NCBI GenBank assembly: GCA_025449115.1
Contig: JAHLKC010000197.1
Span: 1-50,986, forward strand
Length of the DNA: 50,986 nt
From: Chytridium lagenaria
Taxonomy: Eukaryota; Chytridiomycota; Chytridiomycetes; Chytridiales; Chytridiaceae
Direction of reading: 5' to 3'
Every line of letters begins with the position of its first letter. Positions within the stretch are counted from its first letter, which is position 1. A model generated the notes under the pieces. That model saw only the letters and a program-made list of their open reading frames with translations. It was not told the origin of the DNA and made no database searches. Both the position numbers and the translations under genes were made by a program. This document shows, in pieces, positions 1 to 10,039 of this stretch.

Positions 1-1752
1 CTAGCATCTTGTGCAACACTTGCTCGTGTGATGTCATTGTGCGATGCCTGTTAATAATGATATGGAGATTGATTCTCATCCAACTTGGAATGCGCGTATG
101 AGCATCAAAAACGCGTCAAACGCGTCTTCACTTTTGCATTCAATAGCACACTACACACAACTCATCTGACAAAAAAATATTTTTCCATCAACCCTTTAAT
201 TCAATTCTGTAATTCCATATAAATATGCACACCACTCCCAAAAAACTTCTTTACGGCAGTGACTCTAACATCTCTCCTGGCCTCCTAATGCAATGACAAA
301 ATAGTTGAAAGCTCATGACGGAGACTCATGACGGAGACGCATGTCTCTGTCATCGGGTTCAAAATATGAGCTGAATGTTGCAACAGCCGGGTGGAGAGCG
401 AGAGGAACGAGAAAAGGCCACCGTCCAGAGAAAGTCCGCGCATCCCGGTATTGGAAACAGACACAACCGTCCTTAATTAGCTGTTCAACTTAGGATGTGT
501 TTAGCTTTATTACACAGTCTCACCGGGCTTCCGTGCAAAGCATCCATAAGGTTCGCCAGACGACGCTGATGGGTATTGAGACAAATTTGATGCGACGCGC
601 AACAATTGGGCTGGTCAAAAGCTGTGAGTACTGATAGATATTAGATATTTAAGTAACTGTGGAAAGGATGAGTAAATAATCATACCTTTTTTAGAGTACA
701 TGGTGGGCGGGATATCTGGTTATATCGACTTTGTGACCCTGTTTAAGCCAAATCATATAATTATTGTCCCAAACTACCAGCGCAGGATACAACAAATCTT
801 GAGAAACCCCACTTACATTGAAAAAAGTTACATTAAGTTTACCAAAGATGAAGTTGTTGCGGTGAGGGAGAGAGTCTAGCTGTCGGGAAGTGCGGTGTTG
901 ATCAAGGATGAGATGTAGTATGAGGCGACGAGTTGGGCCGCCGCCGGTGAGTTCAACAAAGTTGCGAAGACGATGATATTAAAAAAGCAGAGTTTGAAAC
1001 CGTTCGACGACGTTTATTATCAGGAAGAATGATAATAAAAAATGGGTAGGCGGCGAGAAAAATATTTAAAGTAGCTAATATTTGAGAGACAGCTAAAACA
1101 ACTTCATTTTCTCAAACTACTCCAACACGCCACCTATATCTCCACAAACTGTTTTGATAACAGAAAGGTCAACAACAAGTCAAGCAAGTCATATGTAACA
1201 ACCTTGAGCACATGCCCATATAAAACGATACCATTTATGTAGCAAAGTGCGACGACAAAAGTCCGTGATCCGACCAAATCTTCACGCTCTTTTGCAGACG
1301 CTCTAAACAGTAGGACTATATGGGCCTTCGAGAATAGGGAGTTAAGGATATCCTGACCAAGTCTTCCACAATATGAGAACAGGTTAAGGGATTTCCGTCG
1401 AATGGCTGAAACTGCCTATACTCAGGCGGATTACAGAAAGCATCACGCAACGTTCAAGGAATGTGTTAGAAAGCTGCCAAACACCTCGACAGGAGAAAGG
1501 TCCACCATATCTTTGATTCTGATGTTGATTCCATTAATGCTGATTTACTTGTTAAGAAACTTCTACGGTATTCGTGAACAAATGAATGACCAATGAGCTC
1601 GTTGTAATGAAGATTCTGGATAACCGTTGAGATCACGGAAGGGGCCATCTTCCGATGACATTCATTCTATCCGTCCCCACCTTCATCATGTTTGTCAAAA
1701 AAAAGTTCAAAGTCTTCGCATGCACCTGTTCATGATGCCCTCAAAGCCCATC
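1..1752. other. gene-poor left flank
   Basis: No convincing gene is visible here. The sequence is AT-rich with many stops in all frames. The minus strand between about 970 and 705 stays open for some 90 codons without a usable start and reads like protein (for example LLYPALVVWDNNYMIWLKQG), so it may be the end of a decayed or badly sequenced gene. The short ORFs at 1402-1648 overlap on opposite strands and show no recognisable family. Confidence 0.4.
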
Positions 1753-3410
1753 ATGCGGGTCATCCGGGCATCCCCGCTATTCATTCGAGATATCTCGACA
1801 CCCTACCACATGCGCATACCACTCCTCCGATTCAATTCCTCGTCATCAGGTAAAGAGACTAGCAGACAAAGTGACATGCTAATTGGATTTATAGCCTCAT
1901 CCTCCGCACATGCCTTCCCACTCGTTTCCACAGACTGGCTCCACAACGAACTCTCGCAGCCTCAGCACCGGATCGTTCCTATCGACTGTTCTTGGTTTAA
2001 ACCTGTGCGGTTGAGACGGAGCTCCACAAGATCGAAACGAGCCCAATGGAAAGAGATGGCAATGGATGAGGAGGACTTGAAGTATTTTCCTGCATATAGA
2101 CGGAGTCTTGAACAAGGGGACGAGGAGGTGGCATGGGAGGATGAACAAAGGGACGTTAAGCAAGAGTTTATGGATTTGAGAATACCGGTAGGTTTATCGT
2201 TCACTTTTTGTGAAAGATGGGTTTTTGGCGTTTGTGTACGCTGACGGTGGTTCGACAGGGCGCAAAGTTTTTCGATATCAATGAGATCCGAGACCCTCTC
2301 AGTAGTCTACCGAATATTCTTCCTCTCCCAAACGAGTTTGCCGAACATATGAGTAGGTTTTATAACGCGATGGTTTTCGTGTTCTTTGGTTTTCTACTTT
2401 AAATATTTTATCTTACATCAACTAGCCTTTTCTCATGTCCCTATCACTTCGATTTAATCATTTCTCTTATTTATCTTTTATGAAGATAGTATGGGTGTAT
2501 CCGATCAAGACCATGTTGTGCTCTACGATTCTGCTGGTATTATGACCTCACCCCGCGCTTGGTGGATGTTCAAGGTACAGCTTTATTTCTCATCCCCGTC
2601 TTCATGGCTTCCTTGCATTTTATGCACATTCTTTTTAATTAATCTTTTGGTAGGCCATGGGTCATAAACGCGCATCTGTTCTTGATGGCGGACTCCCTAA
2701 ATGGGTGAGCGAAAATCGAGCCCTGGCGAACGCGGATACCGAGAAAGGAAAAGAAGTTTCAACAAAAACAGAGTATACACCGGATGCGGATCCAAAGATT
2801 GCGGTAGTACTCGGATATGTTAGTGCATGCGGTGGACTTTTTATATCCAGAACATCCTGTAATTGTGGATTGCAGACCAAGTGGACGGTTAGTTTGAAAG
2901 ACTCTATGGATATAAGAGTTCTATTTTTTTTTTGCGTTATCTCCTTTTCTCCGCTTTTGCTATAATTAAACCTTTCCTTTTCTTGCGTTTCGCGTCACTG
3001 CATTCCTCTTTTCACGCTTCTTATGTACTCTATTTCAACTAGCTTTGAAGCTGCCGACGCTGAACTTATTCCCGGTCTCTCCAACGGCCGGATCCCAGGC
3101 TCCGTCAATCTTGACTGGCGCCATCTCGTCAACCTTGAAACCGGAACACTCCGTCATCCGCTCGATATTATACGGTTTTTTAAAACCCGCGGTATTGATC
3201 TCGATAGGGACATTGTGTGTATGGGGCGTGAGTATACAGTTTTTCTTTCATATGGAATCTGATCTTTTTTTTTATGGAAGACGATGGAATTAAAGCTTCG
3301 ATTGTGTTTTTGGCGTTGCGAGTGCTTGGGAAAGATACTGGGTGTCGTTGTATGATGGAGGGTGGATTGAGTGGGCTGGGAAGAAGAAGAGTCCTATTGC
3401 GGTGTTTTAA
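1753..3410 (+). CDS. TUM1: Mitochondrial-type thiosulfate/3-mercaptopyruvate sulfurtransferase (two rhodanese domains)
   Basis: The product should move a sulfane sulfur from 3-mercaptopyruvate or thiosulfate to an acceptor, as in tRNA thiolation and cysteine catabolism. The suggested ATG gives an Arg-rich, Ser-ending leader resembling a mitochondrial presequence. Domain 1 shows FPLVSTDWLHNEL, GAKFFDINEI and HVVLYD followed by RAWWMFK. Domain 2 shows VIVDCRPSGRFEA, GRIPGSVNLDW and the active-site cysteine in IVCMG-H-DGIKAS, ending SLYDGGWIEW. Exons by splice signals are about 1753-1849, 1895-2187, 2259-2356, 2490-2574, 2654-2895, 3043-3227 and 3281-3410. The cysteine loop differs from the animal CGSGVTA form, so substrate preference is open. 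Two single-base frame breaks, near 2825 and near 3340, interrupt a reading otherwise conserved to the stop. The first intron is 45 bp and in frame, so it might be retained. Confidence 0.85.
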
Positions 3411-4221
3411 GGTGTTTGGGTGCTGTCCTTGACGGAAAGGGCGGTAGCAACATCAGTTTTCGTAGACGGTAATAAAATGATAATGTTATTGATAATGAGC
3501 TATCCACTCCTTTTGCGTTTTGGATTTGTTGTGAGGAGATGATATCCGCCTTATGAAACCTTTTTATAGCCTTTGAAATCATGCTTTCGTTTGGAACGAG
3601 TTGTTTGTATGTAGTCAAAATCTTGTGACGGGTTGAATGCTGTAAACAAAGAATATTAATTGCACAGGCGAGATAGGATGAACACACAGGTGGTATCGTC
3701 AGTTGGCATAGAGCAAATTACACTTAAAGGAAGCAAGGTAGGTCATGAAAGATGCTGGAGGTGTTTGTTGAGGTGGCTTGAGTTCATAAACACGCCGGGC
3801 ACGTAGATTGAAAAGGCTATGTATAGTCCTTCAATTCTGAATTAACCCCAGATAGTCCACCCCTTCATCCAAGGCACTATCATTATCTCCAACTTTTACA
3901 AAGGTAAGACATGAAGTTTTGGTGATGAGCCGCTATAATTATGTAATATATTAATATTTAACTACATTGAGTCGTCTCAAAGTCTATCCCTTCTTGTATT
4001 TTCCAAACGTCGCTGAAGAGCAAACTAACTGGCTTGTTCGTCACGCTATATACCGTCGAGTTGCGTTCAAGCGCTCCACTTTGGCGCCGTCCCTTGCATC
4101 AATGTTTGGTCGTGCAACTGGGCCCTAAAGTCATGCACTCTATAACTTGGGCCTCCAACCTACTTTCAAACCATTCAAAACGAAACTTCCCCAAACTTTT
4201 CCTCCTTGAACCTAACCAGCC
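3411..4221 (+). other. intergenic spacer
   Basis: This is the terminator side of the sulfurtransferase and the promoter side of the first alpha/beta hydrolase. I see no gene. The 97-codon minus-strand ORF at 3394-3687 has no recognisable similarity, and its 3' end overlaps the conserved last exon of the sulfurtransferase. Confidence 0.4.
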
Positions 4222-5474
4222 ATGCTTTCCTCTGAATCACCCTCTCTCGCGACCACTCTCAAAGTCGATGACGGATGCACCCTTAGCATCAACATCCTGA
4301 ACCCCCTAGCGCACGGTGTTCCGTTGGTGATGATAGCTGGATTATCTAGTCTCCCCACTGACCTCGGAAGTCTGCCCAACGGTATGCTTCTTTTCTTGAT
4401 ACCATCAAACTCACCTGTCTAGACCTTGCTGCGAGCGATCGTCCCGTTATAACGTTTGCGAATCGAGGTCTTGGGGAGTCTGAGCTTCCAGAGGGTGTTG
4501 ATCCAAGGGCGGTTATCAGTTTAGAGAGGATGGCGAGGGATACGTATGCAGTTGCCAAGCATGCATTAACTTTGATTGATGCGAAGAGGAAAGAAGCTAG
4601 TGAGCAGACGGTCGAGCTTAACCATGCATTCGATCTTTTCGGACATTCTATGGGAGGGTTCATCTCCTTGACGTTATCATGTAGGCTTTCCATACCTTCC
4701 AGCCATAACTGATACCATCCCAGTCCTCCTACTCGATAACCTCATCCCAGACGCCACGCTCACCATCCGCCGTCTCGTCCTTGCCTGCACGTCCTCTGAA
4801 ACACCGGAATCGGAGCTGATGTCACAAATCGGTTTTAGAGAGGGCGAGACGAAGGAGATGATGATTGAAAGACTTATGACGTTCAATCTTGATGATAAGT
4901 TTAAGGAGGAATATCCGGAGAAGTTTAAAAGTATTTGTGAGAATTACTTGAAGGGGAAGAGGCCCGTGAATGTGATCAGTTGAGTGACGGCTTTTTTTCC
5001 CTTCTTTGTGATATCGCGTTACCTATTTCCGGGGCCACCCTTTTGTTTCCCTTGTCTTCTGGCGTCCGTCTTGGGGTTTGCTATCACCTCGCATTATTCC
5101 TTTCGCCTTAATCCTTCTTGTCTTGATCCTCTTCGCCTCCTTCAGTGCTTATTATTAGAATTTTTATTAACACTTCCACTCCAGTCGCCCAAGCCATCGC
5201 CACCTCCACTTACGATGTCACGTCCCGTCTCTCCCTCCTCTCGCACCTTCCCGTCCTCATCATCCACGGAGTCATTGACAAAGTCGTCCCAATCGAATTA
5301 GGCGATATTCTTGGAAAAGGCATTCCTAAGGCGTTGTATTTGAGGATGGAGAATGTGGGACATCTTGCGATGGCTTATGCTGGGGATGCGTTTGCGGGAA
5401 TTGTGGATGGATTTTTGGTTAGAGGACGAAGAGGGGATGGAGGGGATGTGAGGAAGGCTGCTACGAAGCTTTGA
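4222..5474 (+). CDS. Alpha/beta hydrolase, tandem copy A
   Basis: This is a single-domain alpha/beta hydrolase, probably a cytosolic esterase or lipase-like enzyme; the substrate cannot be read from the sequence. Four exons (4222-4381, 4423-4680, 4724-4978, 5185-5474) join in one frame without a break. Visible landmarks are VPLVMIAGLSS after the first strand, PVITFANRGLGES, the nucleophile elbow GHSMGG with the catalytic Ser, the acid strand VLIIHGVIDKVVP with the Asp, and the catalytic His in VGHLAMAY. A lid-like helical stretch with REGETKEMMIERLMTFNLDD lies between elbow and acid. The last intron (206 bp) is much longer than the first two (41 and 43 bp). The gene is followed about 400 bp downstream by a close paralogue with the same intron positions, so the pair arose by tandem duplication. 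Confidence 0.85.
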
Positions 5475-5879
5475 ACTCTGGTAACCTAGTCGCTATCTTC
5501 TAAATCTCAATGTCAATGTCATCGAACCCATTTCTGGTTGTTGCTGTGAAGTAGCGAGAAATATATATCTTTTTTCATTCTTTGTGTATTCGAAGGATGC
5601 TTTGTTTTATCCATGGCAGCGCAACGCGTCGTCGCATTTAACTAAGGACATATATGGAGTGGGAGCAACACAGTGTCGTGTATTTTTTAAGGTCATATTA
5701 ACGCTTCCTGATGACCTTGTAATCGGGTCTTTCTGAAGTATTATCTTTCATCAATTTCGCTAGCTTCGCACGTCGACCGCTACCAGTTGTTAAAAGCTCG
5801 CTACCGACATGGCTTGAGATGCTAATTAACCGACAGTTTAGCCTTCGTGCAACACCTGTTGACACCTCCCTTACCAGTC
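5475..5879 (+). other. spacer between the hydrolase paralogues
   Basis: It holds the 3' flank of copy A and the short promoter of copy B. No ORF of interest or repeat is seen. Confidence 0.4.
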
Positions 5880-7139
5880 ATGCCTTCCTCTGAACCAACC
5901 TCCCTCGCGACCACCGTCAAAGTCGACGATGGATGCACTCTCAGCATCACCATTCTCAACCCGCTTGCGCATGGTGTACCGTTAGTAATGATAGCTGGAT
6001 TGTCCAGTCTCCCGATGGACTTCGGGAGTCTACCCAACGGTATGCAGTTTTTTAAAGGGCCTGGTACTCACAGTGGTAGACCTTGCTGCAAGTGACCGTC
6101 CCGTTATAACGTTTGCGAATAGAGGACTTGGAGAGTCTCACCTTCCCGACGGTGTTGATCCGAGGACGGTTATCAGTTTAGAGAGGATGGCGAGGGATAC
6201 GTATGCGGTTGCCAAGCATGCATTGACCTTGATTGATGCGAAGAGGAAGAATACTAGTGGACACACTGTAGAGTTTAACCATGCATTCGATCTGCTTGGA
6301 CACTCAATGGGAGGGTTCATCTCCTTGACGTTGTCATGTAAGCTTTCCAAATCTTCCAGCATACATAATAACTGATAACTCCCCAGTACTCCTTCGCGAT
6401 AACCTTATACCTGATGCCACGCTCGCTATCCGTCGTCTCGTCCTTATATGCACGTCTTCTGAAACTTGGAAATCGGATTTAATGTCGCATATCGGCTTTC
6501 GGGAAGGCGAGACAAAGGAGATGATGGCTGAGCGGTTTATGACGTTTAATCTTGATGATAAGTATAAAGAGGAGTATCCGGAGAAGTTTAAAAGTTTATG
6601 TGAGACCTCTTCAAAGGGAAAGAGGCCTTTAAAGGTGATCAGTTGAGTGACGGCTTTTCTCTCTTCCTTGTTCTTAGATGTTATCTATAAGTTGTATAAC
6701 ATTTCGTTAAACGATTCCGGTTGCTTTATTATGCGTTTTTTTCTCGGTATGACGGTTATCCTACGTTATACTTGTTAGGTTTACCTTTTTGATCGTCATC
6801 CACCTATTTTATCTCTACATGCCTATTAAATTAATTCCCACACTTAGTCGCCCAAGCCATCGCAATATCCACTTACAACGTCACGCCCCGTCTCCCACTC
6901 CTCTCCCACCTTCCCGTGCTCATCATCCACGGAGTCATTGACAAAGTTGTCCCGGTTGAAAAGGGTGATATCCTTGCAAAAGGCATCCCAAGGCATTATA
7001 CTTAAGGATGGAGAATGTGGGACATCTTGCGATGGCTTATTCTGGGGATGCGTTCGCGGGGATCGTCGATGGCTTTCTGGTTAAAGGACGGAGAGGTGAT
7101 GGAGGGGATGTGAGGAAGATTTCTGCGTCGAAGCTTTAA
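5880..7139 (+). CDS. Alpha/beta hydrolase, tandem copy B (frame broken in last exon)
   Basis: This is a paralogue of the upstream hydrolase with the same four-exon layout: 5880-6039, 6080-6337, 6387-6641 and 6848-7139. GHSMGG, VLIIHGVIDKVVP and VGHLAMAY are all preserved. In the last exon copy A has CCTAAGGCGTTG where copy B has CCCAAGGCATTA preceded by one base fewer. The reading therefore shifts near 6990 and meets TAA at 7003-7005, before the catalytic His. Downstream the original frame is intact to a stop at 7137-7139. Either this copy has just become a pseudogene or one A was lost from an A run during sequencing. Exon conservation and the intact downstream frame favour a sequence error or a very recent event. 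The third intron (206 bp) matches the long one in copy A in length but little in sequence. Confidence 0.8.
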
Positions 7140-7378
7140 TCGTCGTTCTGGTTGTTGTGGTTGCTATGAAACTCATTATGCTGGCGTTTTGCTATGGATT
7201 GATTGAGGCATCATTTTCTGTTATCATCTTTTTATGTCAGCGCTAAGCTAGCAAGGTGTATCTTTGCTTCGATTCTTTTCCGTATTTTTAGCTTTATTCT
7301 CCATTAACCCTTTTAGTTATAAAAAAAAACAACCAGTAAATGCCACCACATCATCGTTTGATTATTAATTTAACCCCA
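7140..7378. other. convergent intergenic spacer
   Basis: A short AT-rich stretch separates the plus-strand hydrolase from the minus-strand subtilisin. It serves as the 3' flank of both genes. An A run near 7321 lies just past the subtilisin stop. Confidence 0.4.
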
Positions 7379-9290
7379 TCAACATGTAGTTCCACAAATA
7401 CTCTCTACATAAAACACGCACTGCGAATCCCACGCGTATTTTGTGCAGTACTCATCATATGCTATCACATCTTGTGCGCACTGCCCACATGTTGGCGAGA
7501 GTTTGGCACCTTCTGTGCATACTCCATGGGAGCAACCGGGGACGGGTAGAGGGCTAGGACTAGGGCTCGGTCTTGGACTTGGACTAGGGCTAGGTGACGG
7601 ACTTGGGCTTGGTCTCGGGGATGGACTTGGAGATGGGCTCGGAGATGGACTTGGAGATGGACTCGGGCTTGGAGATGGACTCGGGCTTGGGGATGGACTC
7701 GGTCTTGGGATGGACTAGGGCTTGGACTTGGACTTGGGGATGGGCTCGGGCTTGGACTTGGACTCGGACTTGGAATCGGAGAGACCCCTGGTGCCGTATC
7801 GGTTAAAGGCGCGACTTGGAGAAGCCTGTTGACGGTTGTAGTGTCTAAGTTGGAGAGGACGTTTGTGGACGCGAGGGATATAAGATAATTCGTGACGGCG
7901 GCGGCGGTGGTGAAACGACCGGTCGCGTAGGCTAGTGCGAGAACGCCGGCGACATGAGGACATGCCATAGAGGTACCACTCATCCATTCGCTTCCACCAG
8001 CGTTGGAGCTGCATCCAACAAAATGTGTTAACAAGTTCTTTGGAGATAGAAGTAACGGGGCAAGAGGATAATGATTTAAGACTTACGTAGACTCGATTTC
8101 TTCGCCAGGTGCAAGGATATCCACACACTCCCCCAGTTTGAGAAAACGACGCCCGGCTGTCCACTCATTCGTTGCCCCAACCGTGACCGCTACCGGCGCT
8201 CTAGAAGGAGAGCTCAAACATGCATCCTCGTTCTCATTTCCAGCCGCTACGGCAAACACACATTGCGTGGAAGCCGTCACAGACGCAATCGCATTGTCGA
8301 GGTCGCCCACAGGTCCCCCCAAAGACATATTATGACGCATCGACGGGTTGGGCGGGATGCGGCACGGGTCGCTATCCAATTGACGCCGGCGAGGGTGTCG
8401 GACATGGGACCGGAACCCGACCCAGGGAGAACTTTAACGGCGATGAGGGAGGCACGTTTGGCGACCCCGTATGTGGCGCCACCAATGGTTCCAGCACAGT
8501 GGGTTCCATGCCCGTTGTTGTCAAGGTCATCGTTATCAGTCGTAAAGGAGGCGCCGACGGAAGCGCGGCCTTGGAAGTCAGGGTGTTGATCATGACCCGT
8601 GTCAACCACGTACACGTCAACATTGACTTAAACAGAGGTGTAATTAGATTATAGGTAGAATACTAGGTTTGAGAACTTAAACGCTTACCTCCGCCTTGGT
8701 CTGGATAAGTGTACAAGTTTGGTAGAGGAAGGCGCGGTTGTGATATTCGTCGAAGACCCCATGGCGCGTTGGCTTGGGTTGCTGATATCGTGGCGATAAC
8801 ATCTTGCTCAACATAGGCGACTTCAGGGAGGTTCTAATTGAATCGAAAACGATAGGTGCTCGTATAAGTATTACATGATCTAGCATCTATAACTTCGAGA
8901 ACGAGAAGCAGGAAAGAATACGGCAAAATCTTACTTACCGTCAAAGTTCCTGCAATCTCCGCTGTGATTTCTGCTGCATATCCCCTAAATGTCCCATTAT
9001 ACCGATGAACATATCGAAATGATCGATATGTAGGGATCCTGGGACGCTCTGAAAGCTGCGGTTGTCGTGGCATCGACCGTCTCGTTCTTTGCTGCCGATG
9101 AGAGCCAGCTTTCGTGTACTTGAATGGTGGTTTGAGAGGTGCTGTCCTTGTAGACGACGACGTAGCGGTTTGGAATTACAGTGCCATGTGAGAGGGTTGC
9201 TAAGAGTACGAGGATGATGAGGATTACTGTGAATGGAGTGATGCGGATGCGGGGATGCGGGGTAGTGCGATCAGGAGATGGAGCTGTCAT
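7379..9290 (-). CDS. Secreted subtilisin-like serine protease (S8, proteinase K type) with Pro-Ser linker and eight-cysteine C-terminal module
   Basis: Exons on the minus strand are 9290-8939, 8833-8689, 8626-8087 and 8008-7379. The N-terminus has a hydrophobic segment (ITPFTVILIILVLLATL) acting as signal peptide. An I9 propeptide follows ([19 protein letters not shown]) and then the processing region ending [27 protein letters not shown]. The triad is visible as VVDTG (Asp), NNGHGTHCAG (His) and SGTSMACPHVAG (Ser), with VAAGNENEDAC for the oxyanion region. After DTAP a Pro-Ser linker of about 90 residues leads to a terminal module whose eight cysteines are spaced C-x4-C-x9-C-x2-C-x10-C-x8-C-x7-C-x3-C-stop. 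Two single-base losses relative to the paralogue at 13.8 kb occur near 9050 and near 8332, plus breaks in the linker. With those allowed for, the protein is complete. The module may bind a wall or host polymer, which is inference. Confidence 0.85.
7545..7790 (-). repeat. Pro-Ser linker repeat of the subtilisin
   Basis: Imperfect tandem 6- and 12-bp units (GACTTGGGCTCG-like on the plus strand) encode alternating Pro and Ser with occasional Arg or Lys on the minus strand. Frame slips occur inside the array. The plus-strand reading as Gly-Leu-Gly-Asp repeats is a shadow. Confidence 0.85.
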
Positions 9291-10039
9291 TATTTATATA
9301 TATATGCTTCTCTAAGTGGGAGATCGCCAATGCCCCATAATAAATGGTTCAACATATTGCAAAGCTATCACCAAACGAGTAGCTGTGGGCCGTCATCTCA
9401 CAGCTTATGGTTTTTTGAAGTTTATGGAGTTGATGACTTCGTCTATGAGAGTACGATAATAGCTCAAAAAGGGAAGTGATTCATGATATCATCGACTTTA
9501 CTCTACGTTGAAGTACTTGGAGGGCGTTGATCAAGGGGAAATGAAAGGGGGCGTTAGAGCAAAAGTATCAACGGATGCGATCATATTACACATTTAGTTG
9601 CAAAGCTCGTTTGAGTATCAAGGTCGATATCGTTCTTAGGACAGAGACGTGGTAGGTCGACTCTTTCTTATGTTGACTGCTCCAACTGATTCTATAGTCA
9701 CGTATCCCTCTCTTCCCGTGGTTTATATTTTATTTTACTTTTAGTCTTCATAAACATATATCGTAAACTGGCACCTTCAACGTACGGCCCAACAATTTAT
9801 ACTAAGCACCTAATTCACGCACTGCGAATCAACGCGTACATTGAGCATTACTCATCGTATCTACCACATCCTTCGTGCACTTTCCTTTTTTTTGGCGAGT
9901 GTTTGGTACTCTTCTGTTTATGCACTCAATATCAACCACCACTTTCCCCTAAGCAAAACACAACAAAAAAAGGTTTGGCATACGGAAAATAACTAAAAAG
10001 ATGGTCATGTAATGGACGACTATTTAATGATCCACACCC
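9291..10039. other. spacer between the two protease genes
   Basis: The subtilisin promoter lies at the left end, with a run of TATATATATA about 6-20 bp before its ATG. The rest is AT-rich and contains the decayed cysteine-module copy listed separately. No other gene is seen. Confidence 0.4.
9788..9921 (-). pseudogene. Decayed copy of the eight-cysteine protease module
   Basis: Reading the minus strand, this stretch aligns along its length with the last exon end of both neighbouring protease genes. ACGCG-TGATTCGCAGTGCGTG matches the segment coding [28 protein letters not shown] matches the segment coding AKDVIAY, and CCAAACACTCGCCAA matches AKLSPT. The copy has lost a base in the Trp-Asp codons, carries stops and has no linker or catalytic domain. 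It looks like the remnant of a third protease gene between the two intact loci, or of unequal exchange between them. Confidence 0.6.

Noticed and set aside
7443..7806. Plus-strand Gly/Leu-rich ORFs
   Set aside because: Antisense of the subtilisin linker and cysteine module.
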